Origin: Fibrobacter sp.
GTDB taxonomy: Bacteria > Fibrobacterota > Fibrobacteria > Fibrobacterales > Fibrobacteraceae
NCBI GenBank assembly: GCA_016295375.1
Contig: JAEDLI010000068.1
Location: forward strand, 1 to 13,140
DNA length: 13,140 nucleotides
Reading direction: 5' to 3'
Under the pieces are notes generated by a model that was not told the DNA's origin, did no database searches, and saw only the letters and a program-made list of their open reading frames with translations. The position numbers were made by a program, and so were the translations under genes. This document shows, piece after piece, positions 1 to 6,195 of this stretch; position 1 is the first letter of the stretch; every line of letters starts with the position of its first letter.

Positions 1-1226
1 GCCACCTTCAGGCCGTCCTTGAGGCTAAGGCCGTAGCGGCAGGCCACGCAGAGGCCGGCCATGAGCAGATAGACGTTGGCACTGGCATCCGGAGAACGCA
101 TTTCCACGGTCTGCTTCTGGTGGGTGTCGTAGCTTGTGCCCTTTTCGTTCGGGTTCGCAATCTTGCAGAGGTCGGTCTTCGATGCCCAGCCCAGCGGTAC
201 GCGCACCAGCACGGAGCGGTTGCGGTCGCCCCAGCACACGTTGGTGGGGGCTTCCTGGTGGGGCACCAGGCGCAGGTAAGAAGTGGGGTTCTGGTTGCCG
301 AAGGCGGTGATGGAGGGGGCGAGCTTCATCATGCCGGCGATGGCTCGGCGGGCGGTATCGCTGATGACTCCGTTCTTGAGCATCTGATTGTTGCCGTCCT
401 TCATGATGCGCATGTGGATGTGCAGGCCCGAACCGGCCTTGCCTACGGTAATCTTCGGGGCGAACGTCACGTCGAGGCCGAATTCTGCACCCAGGTTGCG
501 AATCATCCACTTGGCGATGGTGAGCTGGTTGGCGGCGTCTTCGGCGGGGCAGGGGAGGAACTCGATTTCGTTCTGTTCGTAGAGCTTACCGTCTTGGGTG
601 AAGTTGCCCACTTCGCTGTGGCCGTACTTGATCTGGCCGCCGGCCAGGGCGATGTAGAGCATGCACTTCTGGCGGAACTCGTTGAACTTGGCAAACGGGG
701 CGGATTCGTGGTAGCCCTTCTGGTCAACGGCAGGGAACTCGCCCGTGTCGTCGGCAATCACGTAGTATTCCAGTTCGCCCATGGCCTGAAATTCCATGCC
801 GGTCTCCTTCTTGAAGGCCTCGCAGGCCTTGTGGAGGGTGTATTCCGGAGAAGATTCCAGCGGCTGACCATCCTTGTTGAAGAAGCTGCAGAGCAGGCAG
901 AGGGTGGGGAGGGTGGCAAACGGGTCCATGAAGGCCGTGGAGAAGCGGGGCACTACGTACAGATCGGAGGAGGAGGCTTCGATGTAGCTGAACAGCGAGG
1001 ATCCATCGACGCGTTCGCCGCAGCTTAGGATTTCGTCCAGGTAGTCGGCGTCGTTCACCACGAAGTTGAGGGTCTTGAGGCGGCCGTCACCGCCGGCGTA
1101 CATGAAATTCACGTGACGGATGTCGTTTGCACGGATGAACTTCTTGATGTCTTCCTTGGTGAATTTGTCACGGGGTTTCTTGAGGGCCGTGACGAGGGCG
1201 TTTGCGGACATGTCGATTGTAGCCAT
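1..1226 (-). CDS. glnA: glutamine synthetase, type I-like (C-terminus beyond window)
   Basis: Makes glutamine from glutamate, ammonia and ATP in the cytoplasm. 408 complete residues are visible. Recognisable parts, in order: a beta-grasp region with GGDGRLKTLNFV (45-56) and ERVDGSSLF (71-79); the metal-ligand pair E151/E153 in GELEYY; YEQNEIEF (216-223), matching the second metal-binding glutamate segment; GSGLHIHM (265-272) with the ATP-site histidine; NPTSYLRLVP (313-322) and DRNRSVLVRVP (334-344), the substrate-binding Arg loop; VEMRSPDASANVYL (374-387). About 15-25 residues (roughly 349-373) lie between the last two motifs beyond what enteric GSI has. The subtype resembles the Bacteroides enzyme as I remember it. 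The adenylylation loop would lie just past the cut, so regulation by adenylylation cannot be judged. The ATG at 1226 is chosen because AAGGA precedes it by about 7 nt. It lies downstream of ffh on the same strand but is separated by hairpins, so it is probably its own transcript; TACATT at 1263-1258 is a weak -10 candidate. Confidence 0.95.
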   Translation of the reverse strand, partial: MATIDMSANALVTALKKPRDKFTKEDIKKFIRANDIRHVNFMYAGGDGRLKTLNFVVNDADYLDEILSCGERVDGSSLFSYIEASSSDLYVVPRFSTAFMDPFATLPTLCLLCSFFNKDGQPLESSPEYTLHKACEAFKKETGMEFQAMGELEYYVIADDTGEFPAVDQKGYHESAPFAKFNEFRQKCMLYIALAGGQIKYGHSEVGNFTQDGKLYEQNEIEFLPCPAEDAANQLTIAKWMIRNLGAEFGLDVTFAPKITVGKAGSGLHIHMRIMKDGNNQMLKNGVISDTARRAIAGMMKLAPSITAFGNQNPTSYLRLVPHQEAPTNVCWGDRNRSVLVRVPLGWASKTDLCKIANPNEKGTSYDTHQKQTVEMRSPDASANVYLLMAGLCVACRYGLSLKDGLKV

Positions 1227-1330
1227 TGATTTTCCTTTTTGTTGGTTTTATTCAAAAAATGTAAATGATTTTGTTATTGATTTTCCTAATTTATCATTTT
1301 ATTTCGCAAAAAAGTATCACCAAATAACGA

Positions 1331-1353
1331 AAAATTACAGATTTTGTAATTTT
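1331..1353. promoter_or_regulatory. 9-bp AT-rich inverted repeat upstream of glnA (possible operator)
   Basis: A perfect inverted repeat, AAAATTACA / TGTAATTTT with a 5-nt spacer, lies about 105-130 bp upstream of the glnA start. Its TTACA-N5-TGTAA core could be a dimeric regulator site. It does not have the spacing or orientation of the TnrA/GlnR box (TGTNA-N7-TNACA). It may also just be chance symmetry in an AT-rich stretch. Confidence 0.3.
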
Positions 1354-1362
1354 AGCTTAAAA

Positions 1363-1380
1363 GGGCACCGTCAGGTGCCC
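1363..1380 (-). terminator. probable ffh terminator hairpin
   Basis: A perfect 7-bp GC-rich stem (GGGCACC / GGTGCCC) with a 4-nt loop. Read on the minus strand it is followed by TTTTAA, so it can act as a short intrinsic terminator about 100 nt past the ffh stop and before the glnA promoter region. The U-run is short, so efficiency is uncertain. Confidence 0.5.
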
Positions 1381-1385
1381 ACGCA

Positions 1386-1433
1386 AATAATCCGCCCTAC
1401 CACAAGTACGCGACCGGATTATGGCGGATTATT
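1386..1433. repeat. 11-bp inverted repeat between ffh and glnA
   Basis: AATAATCCGCC at 1386-1396 is the exact reverse complement of GGCGGATTATT at 1423-1433, with a 26-nt loop. CGGATTAT also occurs twice in direct orientation (1415-1422 and 1426-1433). No coding potential is seen. It is one of three consecutive stems in this gap. Confidence 0.5.
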
Positions 1434-1450
1434 AAGTGTTGGGTAGGTCT

Positions 1451-1473
1451 TAGGGAGGGCCTTGCCCTCCCTA
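1451..1473 (-). other. perfect 10-bp hairpin just after ffh stop
   Basis: TAGGGAGGGC and GCCCTCCCTA form a perfect 10-bp stem with a 3-nt loop, starting 7 nt after the ffh stop codon. No T-run follows on the minus strand, so it is more likely a 3'-end stabilising stem or part of a composite terminator than a classical one. Confidence 0.5.
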
Positions 1474-1480
1474 GTCACTA

Positions 1481-2842
1481 TCACCTTTTTTTCTTTTTCT
1501 TTTGCTTGGGCGGGGTATAGTTGCTCCCCACTTGTCCGCCATTGTTCTGCTTGCGTGCAAAATCGCCCACCTTCTTGAACATTTCCTTCATGGTCTCGTA
1601 CTGCTTGAGCACCGCGTTCACGCGCCCGATTTCGGTACCGGAACCCTTGGCTACGCGTGCCTTGCGGCTGCCGTCCAGAATCTGCGGCTTCTTCCTTTCC
1701 TTGGGCGTCATGGAGCTGAGCACGGCTTCCACATAAACCAGTTCCTTTTCGTCAATCTGGTCGATGGGGAGCTTGTTCAGACCCGGAATCAAGCTCAGAA
1801 TGTCCTTGATGCGGCCCAGCTTCTTGATGGTGCGCAGCTGGTTCAAGAAATCGTTCAGGTCGAAGGTGTTGTTGAGAATCTTCTTCTTCAGGTCCTTCGC
1901 GTCTTTTTCGTCGATGACCTGCTGGGCTTTTTCCACGAGGCTGACCACGTCGCCCATGCCGAGGATTCGGCTGGCCATACGGTCGGGGTGGAACAGTTCA
2001 ATTTCGGGGAGCTTTTCGCCCACACCGATAAAGCAAATAGGCACGCCCGTCATCTTCTTGATGCTGAGTGCTGCACCGCCGCGGGTGTCGCCGTCCATCT
2101 TCGAAAGGCAAACGCCCGTAAAGTTCAGACGGTTCCAGAAGGTTTCGGCCACATTCACGGCTTCCTGACCGATCATGGCGTCGGCCACGAACAAAATTTC
2201 ATCCGGGTGAACGGCGTCCCTGGCCTTTTCCAGTTCCTGCATCAACTCTTCGTCGATCTGCAGGCGGCCTGCGGTATCGTAAATGACTAAATCAAAACCG
2301 TTGTCCTTGGCGTACTGGTAACCGTGCTTGATGATTTCCACCGGATTGCCTTGGCCTTCGTCATACACCGGAATGCCGATGGACTTGCCCAGCACCTGCA
2401 ACTGCTTGATGGCGGCGGGGCGGTACACGTCGGCGGCCACCAGAAGCGGCTTCCTCTTCTTTTTGCTGCGCATCCAGAGGGCGATTTTGCCGGCGAAGGT
2501 CGTCTTGCCGGAACCCTGCAGGCCAACCATCATGATGCCGACCGGAGCGGGGCCGGAGAGGTTGATTTCCTTCGTTTCTCCGCCCATCACGGCCACGAGT
2601 TCGTCGTGGATGATTTTCACAATCTGCTGACCGGGAGTCACCGAGGTAAGCACTTCGGAGCCCAGGGCCTTTTCCTTGACGGCCTTGACGAAGTCGCGGG
2701 TCACGTTGAAGTTCACGTCGGCTTCGAGGAATGCGCGGCGCACTTCGCGCAGCGATTCGGCGACGTTTTCTTCGGTGAGCTTACCCTGCCCGCGCAGGTT
2801 CTTGAGAGTAGATTCTAGAGAGTCGGTCAGCTGTGAAAACAT
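1481..2842 (-). CDS. ffh: signal recognition particle protein Ffh (SRP54)
   Basis: GTPase of the signal recognition particle. It binds signal sequences of nascent membrane proteins and 4.5S RNA and delivers ribosomes to FtsY at the inner membrane. 453 aa, normal for the family. N domain about 1-95; G domain with P-loop GLQGSGKTT (107-115), ADVYRPAA (137-144), DTAGR (189-193) and SKMDGD (247-252); M domain from about 297 with the SRP-RNA-binding segment SMTPKER...GSRKARVAKGSGT. The finger-loop region (KKLGRIKDILSLIPGLNK) is poor in Met, using Leu/Ile instead. The tail is Lys-rich. The ATG at 2842 is chosen over the longer in-frame start at 2908 because family proteins begin at MFSQLTDSLES and the extension would overlap the divergent gene. 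No Shine-Dalgarno is visible; a TATATT box ends 9 nt before the ATG. The gene ends with three in-frame stops in a row (TGA TAG TGA). Confidence 0.97.
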   Translation of the reverse strand: MFSQLTDSLESTLKNLRGQGKLTEENVAESLREVRRAFLEADVNFNVTRDFVKAVKEKALGSEVLTSVTPGQQIVKIIHDELVAVMGGETKEINLSGPAPVGIMMVGLQGSGKTTFAGKIALWMRSKKKRKPLLVAADVYRPAAIKQLQVLGKSIGIPVYDEGQGNPVEIIKHGYQYAKDNGFDLVIYDTAGRLQIDEELMQELEKARDAVHPDEILFVADAMIGQEAVNVAETFWNRLNFTGVCLSKMDGDTRGGAALSIKKMTGVPICFIGVGEKLPEIELFHPDRMASRILGMGDVVSLVEKAQQVIDEKDAKDLKKKILNNTFDLNDFLNQLRTIKKLGRIKDILSLIPGLNKLPIDQIDEKELVYVEAVLSSMTPKERKKPQILDGSRKARVAKGSGTEIGRVNAVLKQYETMKEMFKKVGDFARKQNNGGQVGSNYTPPKQKKKKKR

Positions 2843-2845
2843 AAT

Positions 2846-2880
2846 GCGGCAAATATAGCATTTTTTTCTATATTTGTCGC
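2846..2880. promoter_or_regulatory. near-symmetric bidirectional promoter for ffh and the MATE exporter
   Basis: The two divergent starts are only 43 bp apart. GCGGCAAATATA (2846-2857) and TATATTTGTCGC (2869-2880) are inverted copies with one mismatch around an 11-nt spacer. Each half supplies a TATATTTG -10 box, matching the Bacteroidetes TAnnTTTG: minus strand 2857-2850 for ffh, plus strand 2869-2876 for the exporter. With a 17-bp spacing, each -35 window (GCGACA for ffh, GCGGCA for MATE) falls at the far end of the other half. The -10 boxes end 9 and 11 nt before the ATGs. Predicted from sequence only. Confidence 0.55.
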
Positions 2881-2885
2881 CCAAT

Positions 2886-4298
2886 ATGATTTCTGCGATA
2901 ACGGACAAGTTCTACAAGCCGTCAAAGTTCAAGAAGTACGGCGATGTTAAAGATGTGCTGGTGGTAGCACTCCCCATGCTCTTTTCCATGTCTTTTGACA
3001 CCTTCATGACCTTTATCGACCGCCTGTTCCTATCGAAACTGGGTCCTGCCGAAATGAACGCGGCCCTGGGAGCTGGCGCGGTGCAGCTGGCGCTCACCAT
3101 GTTCTTTACGGGGGCCATCAGTTACACCACTGCCATGGTGGCCCAGCGTCTGGGGGCAAAACGCCATGGGGAATGTGCCAAGGTCTTTATGCAGGCCCTG
3201 TACGTGTCGCTGGTATGCGTACCCCTTTTGTACCTGACCATCCCTCTTGGGCATTTTATTTTCGGCATGGAAAATCTGGCTACAGACCAGCTGGAATACC
3301 AGAAGACCTACTTCAATATTTTGATGTTCGGCGGTATCATCAACCTGGTGCGGAACGTGGCACCCTGTTTCTTTAGCGGTATCGGCGAGACGAAAATTGT
3401 GATGAAGGCTGCCTTTGTGGGCATGATTGTGAATGTGGCCTGCAACTTTGTGTTGATATATGGTCTCGGTCCGATTCCTGCGTTGGGGGTGGCGGGGGCG
3501 GCCTATGGAACCCTTATCGGGAACGCGGTTTCAACCATTATTTTGTTTGCAAAGTTTTTCGGCAAGTTCTACAACAGCCGTTTTGGTACCCGTTCCTCTT
3601 TTGCTTTTAGCTGGCCCTTGACCCGAGAACTCTTGCAGCGGGGGATTCCGTCGGGAGTGGAGATGTTCTTGAACATGTCGGCGTTCCAGCTGTTGATTCT
3701 CATGTTCCACGCTCTTGGACCCGAACCCGCCACGGCGTCGTCGGTCATGTTTAACTGGGATATGGTGGCCTACGTTCCCCTGATGGGGTTGGAGGTCGCG
3801 TCCACAAGCCTTGTGGGCCGTTACGTGGGGGCGAAGAATGTCGCTGCCGCTACGCGATCTACTTACTCGGGGTTGCGCCTAGGGTGGGGCTATTCCTTGA
3901 TTACCGGAGTGCTGTTCGTATTCTTGCCGGGCGTGCTGACCGACATTTTCAGGCCCGACATAGCGGAGGCTTCGGCGGAAGCTATGGCCATTTTTGATGC
4001 GGCGCGCCCCATGAGTATTTTTATGCTCCGGTTTGCCTCCTTGTATATTTTTGTGGAGGTGCTGTTAGTCATCTATGCGGGGGCCTTGCGTGGGGCGGGG
4101 GATACTTTGTGGGTCATGTTCGCCAGCGCCATCATGAACTGGTGCGTGGCGGGAGCGCTTTACCTTTCCGCTTATGTGTTCCAACTGCCGGCCCATTACG
4201 CCTGGATTGCGGTGGTGGCGGTCTACAGTACCGCGCCCATTATTTTCTGGCGCCGTTGGGTTGGCGGCAAGTGGCGTCGTCACTTGATGAATGTTTGA
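2886..4298 (+). CDS. MATE-family multidrug/Na+(H+) antiporter
   Basis: An inner-membrane exporter of the MATE (NorM/DinF-like) family, which uses a Na+ or H+ gradient to expel cationic drugs or metabolites. The actual substrate is unknown. 470 aa with about twelve hydrophobic segments in two halves, the usual size and topology. Family-like features are the N-terminal LPMLFSMSFDTFMTFIDRLF, the second-half GLEVASTSLVGRYVGAKN, and GALRGAGDT in the C-terminal half. The ATG at 2886 is preferred to an upstream in-frame TTG at 2874, because that TTG lies inside the -10 box. No Shine-Dalgarno is seen; the predicted mRNA leader is very short or absent. It is divergent from ffh and convergent with the methyltransferase, so probably monocistronic. 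After the stop there is a run of eight T but no good hairpin before it. Confidence 0.92.
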   Translation: MISAITDKFYKPSKFKKYGDVKDVLVVALPMLFSMSFDTFMTFIDRLFLSKLGPAEMNAALGAGAVQLALTMFFTGAISYTTAMVAQRLGAKRHGECAKVFMQALYVSLVCVPLLYLTIPLGHFIFGMENLATDQLEYQKTYFNILMFGGIINLVRNVAPCFFSGIGETKIVMKAAFVGMIVNVACNFVLIYGLGPIPALGVAGAAYGTLIGNAVSTIILFAKFFGKFYNSRFGTRSSFAFSWPLTRELLQRGIPSGVEMFLNMSAFQLLILMFHALGPEPATASSVMFNWDMVAYVPLMGLEVASTSLVGRYVGAKNVAAATRSTYSGLRLGWGYSLITGVLFVFLPGVLTDIFRPDIAEASAEAMAIFDAARPMSIFMLRFASLYIFVEVLLVIYAGALRGAGDTLWVMFASAIMNWCVAGALYLSAYVFQLPAHYAWIAVVAVYSTAPIIFWRRWVGGKWRRHLMNV

Positions 4299-4312
4299 TT
4301 TTTTTTCGTTGT

Positions 4313-4372
4313 CATCCTCGCCTCAAACTCATGTCACCCTGACCCGGAGCTGGAGTGACAAAGAGGGGGATG
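4313..4372. repeat. imperfect fold-back in convergent gap after MATE gene
   Basis: CATCC (4313-4317) pairs with GGATG (4368-4372), and TGTCAC (4332-4337) with GTGACA (4355-4360), in a nested imperfect fold-back. It lies between two convergent genes, so it could end transcription from either side or be a dispersed intergenic repeat. The rest of this 139-bp gap holds nothing else I can name. Confidence 0.35.
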
Positions 4373-4437
4373 CAGGTGCTTCTTTGTTCTAAACGGACGG
4401 AAATCCGATTGCTTCTCGGTTGGAGCTGTCTTTGCTG

Positions 4438-5187
4438 TCAATTTCTGTTCCGGAGCGAGAACGCCATGATGGCGAATGCTCCTGCCACGTTCATGCTGGC
4501 CTTGCGCCCTGCCATGGGGATTGTCACCTTCAGGGTGGCCTGTTCCATGAGTTCGGGGGCGATTCCCAGTTCCTCGTTGCCGAGGATGATGAGCCCCTTT
4601 TCGGGCCATTTCACTTCGGTAATGCTCGGGATGTCTTCGCCGGTTTCCAGCGCGATAATCTCGTAACCGTTTTCCTTGTGCCACTTGATGCAATCCACGG
4701 GGCTTTCCCAGCGCTTGATGGGAATCCATTCCTGACAGCCCCGGGCGGCACTTTTTACCGTCACGTGGTCGGGGCCGCAACTGTAGCCGCTCAGGTGGAC
4801 TCCTTCGAGGCCGAAGCAGTCCGTGCTCCTGATGATGGAGCCTACGTTGAAGGCGCTCCGCAGGTTGTGCACCAGCACGGCGAAGGGGATGGGCTTCTCG
4901 TTCGGAGTTTTGCGGTCCCCCGGTTCCTGCTCCAGGTAAACATCCCGTTCGAACCCGAGGCCCGCCCGCGTGCGGAAGGTCTTGTACAGGTCAATCATCT
5001 GGGCTTGGTTCTTGCCAACTAGGCGTTCTCCTTCGGGCAGTTTCATCCAGCCGGCGTAGGTCTCGAATTCCCTCCTGGCGCGGGGCACGTCGTCGCCCAG
5101 CTGCAAGATGATGACCCGCAGGAGTTCGGCCATCCGCTTGGCCTTGGACTTGTCCTTCATGGCCAAAAATTTCGGTTCCGTGTACAT
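4438..5187 (-). CDS. SpoU/TrmH-class SPOUT RNA 2'-O-methyltransferase
   Basis: Predicted AdoMet-dependent ribose methyltransferase acting on tRNA or rRNA; the exact target cannot be told. 249 aa from the ATG at 5187. The first ~100 residues are a charged, mostly helical region I do not recognise. The SPOUT fold follows with all three motifs: motif 1 LVHNLRSAFNVGSIIRSTDCFG (about 105-126, R120 the conserved Arg), motif 2 GLIILGNEELGI (198-209) and motif 3 IPMAGRKASMNVAGAFAI (223-240). Motif 3 reads MNVAGAFAI where most relatives have SLNVSxAxAI. The ATG at 5187 is preferred to an in-frame TTG at 5193, because a TATCTT -10 box (5199-5194) ends only 6 nt before the ATG, so the mRNA is predicted to be leaderless. 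Divergent from surE and convergent with the MATE gene, hence probably transcribed alone. Confidence 0.9.
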   Translation of the reverse strand: MYTEPKFLAMKDKSKAKRMAELLRVIILQLGDDVPRARREFETYAGWMKLPEGERLVGKNQAQMIDLYKTFRTRAGLGFERDVYLEQEPGDRKTPNEKPIPFAVLVHNLRSAFNVGSIIRSTDCFGLEGVHLSGYSCGPDHVTVKSAARGCQEWIPIKRWESPVDCIKWHKENGYEIIALETGEDIPSITEVKWPEKGLIILGNEELGIAPELMEQATLKVTIPMAGRKASMNVAGAFAIMAFSLRNRN

Positions 5188-5193
5188 GTCCAA

Positions 5194-5199
5194 AAGATA
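5194..5199 (-). promoter_or_regulatory. -10 box of the methyltransferase gene
   Basis: TATCTT on the minus strand ends 6 nt before the ATG, so transcription would begin at or next to the A of the start codon. No convincing -35 was picked. There is no Shine-Dalgarno at a usable distance. Confidence 0.4.
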
Positions 5200-5218
5200 G
5201 TTTTTCGGTGGGGGCGTT

Positions 5219-5236
5219 GCGGGGGCAAGCCCCCGC
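5219..5236. repeat. 8-bp G/C hairpin in methyltransferase-surE gap
   Basis: GCGGGGGC and GCCCCCGC form a perfect 8-bp stem with a 2-nt loop (or 7 bp with a CAAG tetraloop). It lies in the divergent gap, 30-50 bp upstream of the methyltransferase start, where a promoter rather than a terminator is expected. Confidence 0.4.
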
Positions 5237-5255
5237 TCAAGGGGGTGGTGGAATA

Positions 5256-5303
5256 ATAGACGAGAGATGAGAGAAAGGGCTTGTCGGCGATTCTCTCGTC
5301 TAT
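5256..5303. repeat. 12-bp inverted repeat in methyltransferase-surE gap
   Basis: ATAGACGAGAGA (5256-5267) is exactly repeated in inverse orientation as TCTCTCGTCTAT (5292-5303), enclosing 24 nt. GAGAGA-type sequence also recurs inside the loop. It may be a dispersed repeat or a regulator site for the divergent pair; no coding sequence is present. Confidence 0.5.
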
Positions 5304-5311
5304 ATGAAACC

Positions 5312-5332
5312 AGGGGGATTTTTCCCCCTTTT
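5312..5332 (+). terminator. terminator-like hairpin ahead of surE
   Basis: AGGGGGA and TCCCCCT form a 7-bp stem with a TTTT loop, followed by TTTG on the plus strand. It has terminator form but no plus-strand gene precedes it, and it ends only 14 nt before the surE -10 box. It may insulate surE from spurious upstream transcription. Confidence 0.4.
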
Positions 5333-5346
5333 GTGGTAAAATTTGC

Positions 5347-5352
5347 TATCTT
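5347..5352 (+). promoter_or_regulatory. -10 box of surE-gyrA
   Basis: TATCTT followed by TT ends 9 nt before the surE ATG, like the boxes of ffh, dapA and the methyltransferase. This predicts an mRNA starting at or within about 3 nt of the start codon. No clear -35 is seen; the position is partly occupied by the G/C hairpin. Confidence 0.4.
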
Positions 5353-5361
5353 TTAGGGCGC

Positions 5362-6183
5362 ATGCAAGATACCCCGAAACCCCGTATTCTGATCACCAAC
5401 GATGACGGTGTTCAGAGCGAGAATATTTGTGCTTTGGCCCGCGCCCTTTCCCCCTACGGGGAGGTGTTCGTTTTTGCTCCGGAGCATGAGCAGAGCGGGG
5501 TTTCTCACGCCTTTACGGTGCGTCGCGGGCTTTCGCTGAAGATGGTGGACCTGGGGGAGGCGGCTGGTTCTGCCAGGGCCTATTCCATGGACGGGACGCC
5601 GGCTGACTGCGTGAAGTTTGCCCTGGGGCATTTCGCCCTTTACGGACTTTCTACCGAGGGGGCAGGTCCAGGACCCCAAGCCGGAGCCTTTGACGTGTGT
5701 TTTTCGGGAGTGAACGTGGGCGAAAATTCCGGGGTGTCGTCCCTTTATTCGGGGACCGTGGCCGGAGCCCGCGAATCTGCTCTCTGGGGGGTGCCGGGTA
5801 TTGCCCTTTCACTCCGGGGGACAGGTGCGGAATTGTTGCAGACGGCGGCGGATTTTGCCGCGAAGGTGGTGAAGGAGCGTCTTTACGGGGCAATTCCCAA
5901 GGGCGTTTTCTGGAACGTGAATTTTCCAAAGGCTACCGTCAAGACCTTCAAGGGGTTTAGGGTAGCGAAGATGGCCGTTGGAATGTTTACGGACCACTAC
6001 GGTCACGAGAATGGCCTGTGGCAGCTGGACGGTGAAAAGTTGTGGAACGAGCAGCCCGAGGATAGTGACGACTACCTGCTGGAACAGGGCTATGCCACCG
6101 TCACGCCCCACCGCATAGACCAGACGGACGAAGAAAGTTTGAAAGTAATAAACGAGATGTTGGTGGAAACCACCAACCACTAA
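5362..6183 (+). CDS. surE: 5'/3'-nucleotidase SurE
   Basis: Metal-dependent phosphatase that removes phosphate from nucleoside 5'/3'-monophosphates, and in some species from short polyphosphate; cytoplasmic. 273 aa, slightly longer than the ~250 usual. The N-terminal core has ILITNDDGV (9-17), with D14/D15 as metal ligands, EQSG (43-46) with metal-ligand S45, DGTPADCVKFAL (77-88) and SGVNVGEN (115-122) with ligand N118. SLYSGTVAGARESALWG follows, typical of the family. A Gly/Pro-rich stretch (about 99-109) just before the FDVCFSGVN strand looks like a small loop insertion. The ATG at 5362 is the only sensible start; a weak AGGG lies too close to act as a normal ribosome site. The stop is 12 nt before the gyrA ATG, so the two are probably co-transcribed. 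Confidence 0.96.
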   Translation: MQDTPKPRILITNDDGVQSENICALARALSPYGEVFVFAPEHEQSGVSHAFTVRRGLSLKMVDLGEAAGSARAYSMDGTPADCVKFALGHFALYGLSTEGAGPGPQAGAFDVCFSGVNVGENSGVSSLYSGTVAGARESALWGVPGIALSLRGTGAELLQTAADFAAKVVKERLYGAIPKGVFWNVNFPKATVKTFKGFRVAKMAVGMFTDHYGHENGLWQLDGEKLWNEQPEDSDDYLLEQGYATVTPHRIDQTDEESLKVINEMLVETTNH

Positions 6184-6195
6184 GAGGAAGATCGA

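Noticed and set aside
120..1028. 302-codon plus-strand frame over glnA
   Set aside because: Lies wholly opposite clear glutamine synthetase motifs and shows Gly/Val/His-rich antisense composition.
1360..1480. SRP (4.5S) RNA gene next to ffh
   Set aside because: I looked for the conserved GGAA-tetraloop segment of bacterial SRP RNA and did not see it; the stems here have other loops.
1502..2290. 262-codon plus-strand frame over ffh
   Set aside because: Antisense shadow; ffh on the other strand carries all GTPase motifs.
2843..2908. 22-residue N-terminal extension of Ffh
   Set aside because: It would overlap the divergent exporter start and the double promoter; Ffh proteins begin at the MFSQL position.
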